Below are positions 6,664 to 14,171 of a DNA stretch of 14,178 nucleotides, one piece after another. The first letter of the stretch is position 1. Each line of letters begins with the position of its first letter. The position numbers were made by a program, and so were the translations under genes. The stretch is from an uncultured Clostridium sp. (lineage in GTDB: Bacteria; Bacillota; Clostridia; TANB77; CAG-508). Under the pieces are notes generated by a model. The model was not told the DNA's origin. It saw only the letters and a list, made by a program, of their open reading frames with translations, and did no database searches. The DNA lies in contig USQS01000013.1 of the NCBI GenBank assembly GCA_900556865.1, forward strand, positions 1 to 14,178. The letters run 5' to 3'.

Positions 6664-6692
6664 ATAATAACATAACCAACAAAAATTTGCAA
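6664..6692 (-). promoter_or_regulatory. ftsH promoter
   Basis: The minus strand has -35 TTGCAA (6687-6692), a 17-bp spacer and -10 TATTAT (6664-6669), about 70 nt upstream of the ftsH GTG. The 8-mer TTGCAATA (plus-strand reading) occurs at 6659-6666 and again at 6687-6694. It overlaps both boxes, and the first copy lies in a perfect palindrome, 6657-6666. These could be regulator half-sites, or repeats forced by promoter sequence. Confidence 0.75.
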
Positions 6693-6705
6693 TAGTTTTT
6701 TTATA

Positions 6706-7701
6706 TTAAATTTCAATTTTTTCAAACTCTACTTTTCCTTTATTTACGAAAACCTTCACATTCTTATTTGGCATTAAAAATTTATTTCCAATATTGTTTT
6801 TGCAAAGTTTAACTATATCATCAATATTTACTTTTTCAATGTTTTGAACACTTCCCATAATTTTATTTATTGAATATAAAATCATTCTTTTTTTTATGAC
6901 TTCATCTTGCATATTAAATTTTTTTAAATCTAAAATGACCTTATTTTTTTCTTCATACAAACTAATTTCATTATAGTACTTCTGAACCATTTTATATAAA
7001 AACAGATCATCTTCTTCAATAACTTCTGAAAGCCTACAAAAAGTTTGAATTATATTTGGGTTAAATTCTTTTTTTAAATATGGTAAAACAATATTCCTAA
7101 TTTTATTTCTTGTGCAATCATTTACAAAATTTGTTTTATCAATTCTAGGTTCTAAATTATTTTGCATACAATAATTTTCAATTTCTTCTCTTTCAAGTTC
7201 AATTATGGGCCTTATATATTTATTTTCTCTGATTGGCTCTATTCCTTTTAAGCCGTTTATCCCACTGCCTCTTAACATGTTCATAATCATAGTTTCTACT
7301 TTATCATTTTTATTATGTGCAATTGCAATTTTATTTCCATTTTCTTTTGCAAAAATTTCATTAAAAAAGTCATATCTTAAATTTCTTCCCGCTTCTTCTG
7401 TTCCTTGTTTTTTATTATTTGCATATTGTTTAACATCTATTCTTTTTGTATAACATTTAATATTATTTTTTTTGCAATAATTTATTACATATTCTTCATC
7501 TAAAATAGCTTCCTCTCTAATTAAATGGTTTAAATGACATACAACTATTTTAAAAGACAATTTGTTACTTTCTCTTATTTTTCGTAAATTGTCTAACATG
7601 CACATAGAATCTGGCCCACCTGAAACACCACAAACAACAATATCATTTTCGTTTATTAAATTATATTTTTTTATTGTACTAAAAATTTTATCTTCAATCA
7701 T
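6706..7701 (-). CDS. tilS: tRNA(Ile)-lysidine synthetase, short form
   Basis: TilS attaches lysine to C34 of the CAU-anticodon isoleucine tRNA. This makes it read AUA and accept isoleucine, and is essential in bacteria that use AUA heavily, as this genome does. The N-terminal PP-loop ATPase carries SGGPDS (27-32), then the conserved H-NKND and LRGSG segments. A helical substrate-binding region follows (about 215-300). At 331 residues it is about 100 shorter than many Firmicute TilS proteins and seems to lack most of the C-terminal TilS_C domain, as in compact forms such as that of Aquifex. The stop is genuine and the frame intact. The ATG start has GGAAGG 9 nt upstream, immediately after the dnaB stop (15-bp gap), so it is probably co-transcribed and coupled with dnaB. 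Confidence 0.95.
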   Translation of the reverse strand: MIEDKIFSTIKKYNLINENDIVVCGVSGGPDSMCMLDNLRKIRESNKLSFKIVVCHLNHLIREEAILDEEYVINYCKKNNIKCYTKRIDVKQYANNKKQGTEEAGRNLRYDFFNEIFAKENGNKIAIAHNKNDKVETMIMNMLRGSGINGLKGIEPIRENKYIRPIIELEREEIENYCMQNNLEPRIDKTNFVNDCTRNKIRNIVLPYLKKEFNPNIIQTFCRLSEVIEEDDLFLYKMVQKYYNEISLYEEKNKVILDLKKFNMQDEVIKKRMILYSINKIMGSVQNIEKVNIDDIVKLCKNNIGNKFLMPNKNVKVFVNKGKVEFEKIEI

Positions 7702-7716
7702 TAAATCAGACCTTCC

Positions 7717-9045
7717 TTACTGGTTATTTGCAAGATTAACAAACTTTGTATAACTTCCCATCCATAAAAGTTTAACGGTTCCTGTAGAACCACCTCTGTG
7801 TTTTGCAATAATAACTTCTGCAATATCTTTATCTTCACTATCTGGATTATAATAATCATCTCTATATAAAAACATAACAATATCAGCATCTTGCTCTATA
7901 GCACCAGATTCACGAAGGTCAGAAAGCATTGGTCTATGTTCAGGACGTTGCTCTACCGCTCTTGATAGCTGTGAAAGGGCAATTACTGGAACATTAAGCT
8001 CTTTTGCAAGAATTTTAAGAGATCTACTTATTTCAGAAATTTCTTGTTCACGGCTTGAATTCTTTTTACCACTTCCTTGAATTAACTGAATATAATCTAT
8101 TACAATAAGTCCAATATTCTTTTCCATTTTAAGTTTTCTGCATTTTGTTCTTATTTCCATAATAGAAATACCTGGAGTATCATCTATATAAATTCCAGAT
8201 TCTGAAAGAGGTCCAACAACACCTGCTAACTTGCTCCAATCGTCTTCTTCAAGCTTACCCGTTCTTACTTTATTGCTATCTACCATTGCTTCCATGCACA
8301 AAACCCTATTAACTAATTGTTCTTTAGACATTTCTAGACTAAATAACGCAACCGGAACATTTGCCCTTATTGCAGCATTTGCAGCAATATTTAATGCAAA
8401 TGCTGTTTTTCCCATTGCAGGACGTGCTGCAACTAGAATTAAATCTGAACCATGTAAGCCTGCTGTTTTATAATCCAATTCTATAAAACCTGTTGGAATT
8501 CCTGTAACAACAGATTTTTGGTTATATAATTCTTCTAATTTGGTAAAACTTTCTATTAATACATCTTTTATTGGCGAATAGCTTTTTTGGTTTTTATTTT
8601 GAATAATATCAAAAATCTTTTTTTCTGCTCCTGCCATAATATCTTCAACATCTTCTGTTGGATTATATCCTAAATCTATTATTTCATTTGCCGTTTTTAT
8701 AAGTTTTCTTAAAGTTGCCTTCTCATCTACAATATTAACATATTTTTGGACATTAGCCGTTGTTGGAACTTTATCTGGTAATGTAGCTAAATACTGGAAC
8801 CCTCCAACTTTTTCAAAGTTACCCATTGAAGTAAGCTCATCTTTTACTGTTATTAAATCTATTGGTTCTGACCTATTGTAAAGATTTACAATTGCCTCAA
8901 ATATTAATTTATTATCTTCTCTGTAAAAACTGTCACTTTTCAATCTTTCAACTGCCGTCATAACTGCATCTTGGTCTGTAAGCATACTTCCTATTACAGC
9001 TTGCTCTGCTTCAATATCATGTGGCGGTATTTTTCCAAGTTCCAT
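7717..9045 (-). CDS. dnaB: Replicative DNA helicase DnaB (DnaC in Bacillus naming)
   Basis: This hexameric 5'-3' helicase unwinds DNA ahead of the replisome and recruits primase. The 442 residues are full length. The N-terminal primase-interacting domain starts PPHDIEAEQAVIG (7-19). A linker (about 105-180) leads to the RecA-like C-terminal domain with Walker A ARPAMGKT (207-214), Walker B LIVIDYIQLI (313-322), the DLRESGAIEQDAD segment (376-388) and the terminal KHRGGSTG (415-422). No intein or internal stop is present. The ATG at 9043-9045 has GAAGGA 10 nt upstream; the nearer ATG runs straight into TGA. It lies 27 bp after hrcA and 15 bp before tilS, inside one apparent operon. Confidence 0.98.
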   Translation of the reverse strand: MELGKIPPHDIEAEQAVIGSMLTDQDAVMTAVERLKSDSFYREDNKLIFEAIVNLYNRSEPIDLITVKDELTSMGNFEKVGGFQYLATLPDKVPTTANVQKYVNIVDEKATLRKLIKTANEIIDLGYNPTEDVEDIMAGAEKKIFDIIQNKNQKSYSPIKDVLIESFTKLEELYNQKSVVTGIPTGFIELDYKTAGLHGSDLILVAARPAMGKTAFALNIAANAAIRANVPVALFSLEMSKEQLVNRVLCMEAMVDSNKVRTGKLEEDDWSKLAGVVGPLSESGIYIDDTPGISIMEIRTKCRKLKMEKNIGLIVIDYIQLIQGSGKKNSSREQEISEISRSLKILAKELNVPVIALSQLSRAVEQRPEHRPMLSDLRESGAIEQDADIVMFLYRDDYYNPDSEDKDIAEVIIAKHRGGSTGTVKLLWMGSYTKFVNLANNQ

Positions 9046-9072
9046 AAAATCACATTCCTTCCGTTAGGTATT

Positions 9073-10083
9073 CTACTGCTTGTCCTCATTTAATTTTTTG
9101 CTAATATATTTCATAACAGAAATAACTTTTGAATAGTCCATTCGTTTTGGTCCAATTATTCCTATTGTTCCTATATCTTTATTTCCAACTTTATGTTTAA
9201 AAGTTATAACACTAAAATCTTTTAACTCTTCTTTTTCATTTTCTCCACCAATGTAAACATTTATATCTTCTGCAAATCCAGAGTTTAACATATCGGCAAT
9301 TAGTTCTTTTTCATCTAGTATATTCATGAAATTTTTTGCTACCTGCAAGCTATTAAATTCTGGCAAGTCCAATTCTCTTCTCGTTCCCTGCATATGAATT
9401 TCATTATCTTCAAATAGAAGCTTTTTTATTTGTTCAATTATAGGTTTTATAACTTTTACCATATCAGACATTTCTTGGTATAAATATTCTTCTAGTGGCT
9501 TATTTATTATCTCTATTGGTTGATTTTTTAATTTATTATTAAATACATAATTTAATGTTTTAACTTGCTTTTCAGATATATCTTCATCAAATTTTATTAT
9601 TGTTTCTTTTACCATTTGAGTATCTGTCATAATTACTGCAAGTATCATTCTAGAACCTAATAGTACAAATTTTATTTCTTCTATTATCTGTTCAGATGCT
9701 TTAGGTCCAATTGCAATAGTTGTATAATGAGTAACTTCAGAAATAGTATTTGCAGTTATTTTGGTCAAGTCCTCTATTTCATTTACTTTGCTTTCTAACT
9801 TTTCACTGATATATTTAACCTCTTCTAAACTTATATTGTCATCTTTTAAAAGTTCATCTACATAGTATCTGTAACCTTTAGCAGAAGGTACTCTTCCACT
9901 AGATGTGTGCATTTTATCTAGTAATCCCTTTTTTTCTAAATCTGCCATTTCATTTCTTATTGTTGCACTACTACAATTTAAATCATATTTTGTAATTAAT
10001 GAATTTGAGCTTACAGGTTCAGCAGTATTTATATATTCTTCAACAATTGCTTGCAATACCTTTTTTTTTCTTTCATCTAGCAT
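9073..10083 (-). CDS. hrcA: Heat-inducible transcription repressor HrcA
   Basis: HrcA represses groESL and dnaK operons by binding CIRCE operators; its folding depends on GroEL, which links repression to chaperone load. The 336 residues show an N-terminal winged helix (about 1-75) with the conserved EYINTAEPVSS and SSATIRNEMADLEKKG segments. The SGRVPSAKGYRYYVD block (62-76) and a GAF-like dimer domain follow. The ATG has AAAGGA about 10 nt upstream. Usually hrcA heads hrcA-grpE-dnaK-dnaJ under CIRCE control. Here it lies between an unknown gene and dnaB, and no CIRCE (TTAGCACTC-N9-GAGTGCTAA) was found in the window. The protein therefore probably acts on operators elsewhere and is not obviously autoregulated. 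Confidence 0.96.
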   Translation of the reverse strand: MLDERKKKVLQAIVEEYINTAEPVSSNSLITKYDLNCSSATIRNEMADLEKKGLLDKMHTSSGRVPSAKGYRYYVDELLKDDNISLEEVKYISEKLESKVNEIEDLTKITANTISEVTHYTTIAIGPKASEQIIEEIKFVLLGSRMILAVIMTDTQMVKETIIKFDEDISEKQVKTLNYVFNNKLKNQPIEIINKPLEEYLYQEMSDMVKVIKPIIEQIKKLLFEDNEIHMQGTRRELDLPEFNSLQVAKNFMNILDEKELIADMLNSGFAEDINVYIGGENEKEELKDFSVITFKHKVGNKDIGTIGIIGPKRMDYSKVISVMKYISKKLNEDKQ

Positions 10084-10144
10084 ATGCTCCCATTCCTTTC
10101 TAAAGCACAGATTGGAGCTTGAAGATTAAATTTCGACTTCTAAT

Positions 10145-11713
10145 TTACTTTAACTCTTCAACTTTTATAGATTTTAAAATAACTTTTGAAAAATCATTTT
10201 TTTCTTCTTCAAACTGTACCATTTTTATTTCTTTACTATTAGTTTTTTCTAAATTTAAATCTGCTAAATTAACTAAAATTTTTGTTGAAAGATTCATTCC
10301 CACTGGCAAAGTCATATTTTTATTGTCAAAAAATATGATGTTTGAAAAGGCAACAAAATTCGTTCCTTTAGGCAATTTTATTTTATACAAATAAATTTTA
10401 TGATTAATTCTTTCATTTGCTAAAAAATCTGTTAATTCTTTTTCAACATTTAATGAAACCGTTTCAATTGAATCAAAATCTAGTTTTTCATATGACGCTT
10501 TATAAACATATGTATTTTCTTCTAACTGATTTTTGCTTAAAGCTGATTTTATATCTTTAACAATTTTTTCTAAAGTTTTTTTAAGTTCAAGCCCTCTTAA
10601 CCCTTTTCTTATTTCTAAAATTTCATATATATTTCTTGGTTGCTCTCTATGTGTTTTGTTTCCAATTGTTCTTTCTTGGTTATTTGCTTGTTTTAATTTT
10701 CCAAAAATGTCAAAAACCTCATCATCTTCTTCGTCCTCTTCTTTATTTGATGTTTTTAAATATTTCAAAACTTCTGAAATTTCTTGGTTCTCAACCGTTT
10801 TCATATTTATTTTATTTAATATATCAAGCACAAATGTAGATGAAATATAAACAGCATCTAGTTCAGGATCCGACAACTTATTTCTTTGTATCTTGTCCTG
10901 TTTTAAACCAAAATCTTCAAAATCATTATCATAATTGAAAACCTTTTCAAGCCTTGAAACATTGAATTCTTCTTCTTCTCCTTCATCTAAAGATGCTACG
11001 GCATCTTTATTAGAATATTTCCAAAACTCAAAAATACTTCTTTTATGTTTATTTATTTCTTCTATGTAATTACTTGCATTTTCAATTTTCTTTTTTAGAT
11101 TTTTATTTTTTAATTTTAATGCATTTATATCCATAACCATTTTTTTAGCATTTTCTTCTTTTTCTTCTAATTCTTTGTAGCTTTGTTCTAATTCATACAA
11201 AGTATAGTTTCTTTCTTCTAGTTTGAACTTTTTTTCATCTTTTTTTGGTTTTGCTTTTTCTTGCTTTTTTTGTTTTTCCTTTTCTTTAGGTTTTTCTTTG
11301 CTTTTTGATGTTTTTCCATATTTAAAAAAGTATTTTACTTTTCCAAAAAATGTTTTTTTGCATTCTAAAAATGTTGTTATTTGCTTTTCTTTTGAAACAT
11401 ATTCTTCTTCTAAATTGTCAGATTCTATTTTCAAATCATTTAGTTTTTCTTTAAGTATTTCTAAATCTGAATCCACACTATTTTTTAAACTAATAGACTT
11501 CAAATATTGCTCCATTATAAATTCTGGTAATGTTTCATATTCTAATTTAACATTATTAAAATAAAATTTAAGTGATGCATCTTTTTCAATATTTGTTTCA
11601 AATTTATAGTAATGAGGCAATTCAGTTTGTAATATAAACAATGCTTTTACTAATTTAAAAAATTTTGAAGCTTCTTTTTTATTTGAAAATTTTATTCTAT
11701 ACAAAGATTTCAA
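10145..11713 (-). CDS. Unrecognised coiled-coil protein, probable C-terminal part of a frame-split gene
   Basis: I do not recognise the family. The 522 residues begin with an alpha/beta-looking stretch (1-80). A predicted coiled coil follows (about 82-120), then a highly basic low-complexity segment (134-165, lysines alternating with glutamate). A second long coiled coil spans about 165-225, with acidic clusters at 244-249 and 325-332 and a C-terminal globular-looking region (about 360-522). There is no signal peptide or membrane helix. The only start available is TTG at 11711-11713, with no ribosome site at a usable distance. The frame stays open upstream to 11746 with no ATG or GTG, reading GETEIYEKLK straight into the annotated start. 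It is therefore probably the continuation of the gene at 11718-12434, not a separate gene. It is 61 bp before hrcA. Confidence 0.7.
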   Translation of the reverse strand: MKSLYRIKFSNKKEASKFFKLVKALFILQTELPHYYKFETNIEKDASLKFYFNNVKLEYETLPEFIMEQYLKSISLKNSVDSDLEILKEKLNDLKIESDNLEEEYVSKEKQITTFLECKKTFFGKVKYFFKYGKTSKSKEKPKEKEKQKKQEKAKPKKDEKKFKLEERNYTLYELEQSYKELEEKEENAKKMVMDINALKLKNKNLKKKIENASNYIEEINKHKRSIFEFWKYSNKDAVASLDEGEEEEFNVSRLEKVFNYDNDFEDFGLKQDKIQRNKLSDPELDAVYISSTFVLDILNKINMKTVENQEISEVLKYLKTSNKEEDEEDDEVFDIFGKLKQANNQERTIGNKTHREQPRNIYEILEIRKGLRGLELKKTLEKIVKDIKSALSKNQLEENTYVYKASYEKLDFDSIETVSLNVEKELTDFLANERINHKIYLYKIKLPKGTNFVAFSNIIFFDNKNMTLPVGMNLSTKILVNLADLNLEKTNSKEIKMVQFEEEKNDFSKVILKSIKVEELK

Positions 11714-11717
11714 TTTT

Positions 11718-12434
11718 TCATAAATTTCTGTTTCTCCGTATAATTGCTAAAAGTGGTTCATCTTTTTTATTATACACCTCATATATTAATGGATAATCTT
11801 TTGTAAAAAGCCATAAATAATTTTCTAAATCATTAATTTCTTTTGAAGTCAAAATTTCTTCTTCATAGTCAACTAAACTAATTGGCACAAATATCTTATC
11901 ATTTTTCTTACCTTCTATTTTCTTTTTTAATAAATAGAAAAATGTAGAATAATCTGAATCTTCTGTTGGTACAAGCATAAAATATTTTCCAGATATTTCT
12001 GAATAATATATTTGCCATAAATAATTTCCAGAAAATTTAACTTTAAAAGGTAGGGCTCTTGAAAGCATAATTTGCTCTCTTTCAACAGCCTCTATTTGAG
12101 ATACGGTAACCTTATTAAGCATTTCCATAAACTTTGTAAATCTTATTATATTTTCTTCATTTTTATTATCTAAATAAAAACATAATGGTGCTGCTTTCTC
12201 GTACTTTTCCTTTATGCTATCTAACCTGTTTGTTGGTGAAAGCATAATTTCAATATCTGAAACAGAGACGAACCTATATTGTTTATATTTTTTTTCATCA
12301 TATCCCTTTATAGTTCTAAAATTTATATTACTATATTTTTTTAGGTTTTTTGGTAGATCTTCCAAATCTAGACCTATATAATCTAATTTTTCTTCTAAAT
12401 TATCATCTACCTCTATTTTTTTCTTTTTAGGCAA
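11718..12434 (-). CDS. Unrecognised protein, probable N-terminal part of the same frame-split gene
   Basis: I cannot assign a function to these 238 residues. The start is basic (PKKKKIEVDD), with no signal peptide or membrane helix, so the protein is cytoplasmic. The rest looks like a mixed alpha/beta domain with aromatic-rich blocks such as YLWQIYYSE (138-146) and TEDSDYSTFFYLL (157-169). The start is TTG at 12432-12434 with GAGGGG 11 nt upstream; a nearer ATG hits TAA two codons later. It follows metG by 23 bp. The last six codons (R-R-N-R-N-L) include CGG, otherwise unused in the window, and end in TGA. Skipping one base after Ile232 joins it to the downstream frame to give about 762 residues. 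This end is therefore probably not the native C-terminus. Confidence 0.7.
   Translation of the reverse strand: MPKKKKIEVDDNLEEKLDYIGLDLEDLPKNLKKYSNINFRTIKGYDEKKYKQYRFVSVSDIEIMLSPTNRLDSIKEKYEKAAPLCFYLDNKNEENIIRFTKFMEMLNKVTVSQIEAVEREQIMLSRALPFKVKFSGNYLWQIYYSEISGKYFMLVPTEDSDYSTFFYLLKKKIEGKKNDKIFVPISLVDYEEEILTSKEINDLENYLWLFTKDYPLIYEVYNKKDEPLLAIIRRNRNL
11721..11746 (-). other. Frame-break junction in the coiled-coil gene
   Basis: Over these 26 bases both the upstream frame (ending TGA at 11718-11720) and the downstream frame (bounded by TAG at 11747-11749) are open, so the shift must lie here. Reading ATA then skipping the C of CGG (base 11738) gives ATA-GGA-GAA-ACA, that is I-G-E-T, and continues without a stop to 10145. 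The shift needed is +1. Candidate causes are a one-base insertion mutation, a sequencing or assembly error, or a programmed +1 shift at a hungry CGG codon. Confidence 0.7.
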
Positions 12435-12457
12435 TTTACTTCATTCCCCTCTTTATG

Positions 12458-14032
12458 TTATTTTTTCATTCCCTCTTTTATATACTCAATTTCTTCATCC
12501 GCATTTAATCTCATAAATAAAGGTTCACCTTTTTTAATTACTTTTGTATCTTTTATTTGATCATATTTAAATAAACTTTCCCATGTTTTAAGTTCATTCG
12601 CTTCTATTCCCAATTGTTTTAATATATTTTCTGAAGTTTCTGGCATAAAAGGAGTTAGAAGTATTGCTATTTTTCTTAAATTTTCTATTAGATGATAAAT
12701 ACATGCCTCTAATTTTTCATTATCTTCTTCTTTTGCTAAAACCCATGGGGCTGTTTCATCTACATACTTATTTGTTCTTGAAACTAAACTCCATATTTCT
12801 TGAAGAGAATTTGCAACTTCCAAATTTTCTATTAGTTTTTCAAACTTACTTATTGTTTCACTTGCAAACTCTTCTATTTCGGCATCTACCTCATTTTTTT
12901 GTCCATTATATTTTGGAACATTTCCTTGAAAATATTTATTACACATTGCAATTGTTCTATTTAATAAATTTCCTAAATCATTACATAAATTAACATTATA
13001 TTTTTCTACAAACCCCTCTGGTGTAAATACACCATCTGCTGAAAGTGTTACTTCCCCAAGCAAATAATAGCGAGTTGCATCTAAACCATATCTATCTATT
13101 AATAATTCTGGATATACAACATTTCCTTTAGATTTTGACATTTTACCATCTTTCATCATCATCCAATTATGAGCTAATATTTGTTTTGGAAGTGGCAAAT
13201 CTAATGCCATTAAAAATATAGGCCAATAAATCAAATGAAATCTTGCAATATCTTTTCCAACAATATGTAAATCTGCTGGCCAATATTTATTAAATAATTC
13301 CTGATTTTCTCCTTCATAACCTAATGCTGTAATATAATTTGTTAAAGCATCTAACCATACATATATTACATGTTTTGGATCCTTTAATACTTTTATTCCC
13401 CAGTCAAAAGTTGTACGAGTTACGCATAAATCTTCTAATCCTGGTTTTATGAAATTATTTATCATTTCTGTTTTTATATGCTCAGGCTTTATAAAATCTG
13501 GATGTTCATCATAGTATTTTAATAATCTATCTACATATTTTTTCATATTGAAAAAATAACATTCTTCTTTCATTAGTTTAACTTCTCTTCCACAATCTGG
13601 GCATTTTCCATCTACTAACTGTGTATCTGTAAAATAACTTTCACATGGTATGCAATACCATCCTTCATACTCTCCCTTATAAATATCTCCTTGTTGCATT
13701 AGTCTATCAAATATTTTTTGAACTGCCTTTTTATGTTCTGGGTTAGTTGTTCTCATAAAATAATCATAATCAATTTTCATTTTTTTCCAAAGGTCTTCTG
13801 CCTGTTTAGCTGCTTTATCTACATATTCCTGTGGAGACATTCCATTTTTTTTAGAAACCTCTTCAATTTTTTGACCATGCTCATCAGCTCCTGTAAGCAT
13901 AAATGTATCATACCCTTTAAGTTTTTTGTATCTTTTAATTGTATCGGTCAAAACTTCTGCATATGCTGTTCCTATGTGATATTTTCCACTTGGATAATAA
14001 ATTGGTGTTGTAATATAAAATTTTTCACTCAT
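12458..14032 (-). CDS. metG: Methionyl-tRNA synthetase, short form
   Basis: MetRS charges tRNA-Met for initiation and elongation. From the ATG at 14030-14032 the protein has 524 residues. The class I signature HIGT is at 19-22 and KMSKS at 297-301. A zinc knuckle in the connective peptide has C127, C130, C144 and C147. The anticodon-binding helical domain follows (about 350-510). It stops there, without the ~110-residue Trbp111-like tRNA-binding domain found at the C-terminus of many bacterial MetRS. The frame also opens at GTG 14042-14044, but that codon touches the AAGGAG site; the ATG has proper spacing from it and starts the conserved SEKFYITTPIYYP. It heads the metG-to-tilS cluster and has a strong promoter. 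Confidence 0.97.
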   Translation of the reverse strand: MSEKFYITTPIYYPSGKYHIGTAYAEVLTDTIKRYKKLKGYDTFMLTGADEHGQKIEEVSKKNGMSPQEYVDKAAKQAEDLWKKMKIDYDYFMRTTNPEHKKAVQKIFDRLMQQGDIYKGEYEGWYCIPCESYFTDTQLVDGKCPDCGREVKLMKEECYFFNMKKYVDRLLKYYDEHPDFIKPEHIKTEMINNFIKPGLEDLCVTRTTFDWGIKVLKDPKHVIYVWLDALTNYITALGYEGENQELFNKYWPADLHIVGKDIARFHLIYWPIFLMALDLPLPKQILAHNWMMMKDGKMSKSKGNVVYPELLIDRYGLDATRYYLLGEVTLSADGVFTPEGFVEKYNVNLCNDLGNLLNRTIAMCNKYFQGNVPKYNGQKNEVDAEIEEFASETISKFEKLIENLEVANSLQEIWSLVSRTNKYVDETAPWVLAKEEDNEKLEACIYHLIENLRKIAILLTPFMPETSENILKQLGIEANELKTWESLFKYDQIKDTKVIKKGEPLFMRLNADEEIEYIKEGMKK

Positions 14033-14067
14033 AAATCTCTCCACTCCTTCTCTTTTTAATATATTAC

Positions 14068-14096
14068 ATTATAGTATAAAAAGTTGAAATTTACAA
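14068..14096 (-). promoter_or_regulatory. metG promoter
   Basis: The minus strand has -35 TTGTAA (14091-14096), a 17-bp spacer and a perfect -10 TATAAT (14068-14073). The predicted leader is short, about 30 nt, and leaves no room for a T-box or SAM riboswitch. It probably drives the whole cluster down to tilS, since no later terminator or good promoter is seen before the one for ftsH. Confidence 0.85.
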
Positions 14097-14138
14097 GTGA
14101 TTTAAAAAAACTTATAAAATATGATTTAATTGTAAAAG

Positions 14139-14171
14139 TAAATTCTAGTTTAGATTAAAATCTAGAATTTA
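14139..14171 (-). terminator. Hairpin upstream of the metG promoter, possible terminator of the preceding gene
   Basis: TAAATTCTAG (14139-14148) and CTAGAATTTA (14162-14171) form a perfect 10-bp stem with a 13-nt loop. On the minus strand it is followed by CTTTTACAATT, which is only moderately U-rich. It could end a gene lying beyond the window edge. An operator or chance A+T symmetry is also possible. Confidence 0.4.

Noticed and set aside
7701..7889. A 62-codon minus-strand frame overlapping the end of dnaB
   Set aside because: It lies in another frame of conserved dnaB sequence and has no support as a gene.
10084..10144. Possible CIRCE operator before hrcA
   Set aside because: The gap has GAAG/CTTC fragments but nothing resembling the 9-bp arms of CIRCE. 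No GAGTGC or GCACTC pair with the right spacing was seen anywhere in the window.
11711..11720. Termination-reinitiation between the two coiled-coil frames (TGA then TTG 4 nt later)
   Set aside because: It cannot be excluded, but it is less likely. The nearest ATG overlaps the TGA and hits a stop three codons later, TTG is a poor restart codon, and the upstream continuation of the second frame reads like coding sequence.
14042..14044. GTG start for metG four codons upstream
   Set aside because: The GTG abuts the AAGGAG site, leaving no spacer, while the ATG at 14030-14032 has normal spacing and begins the conserved N-terminus.
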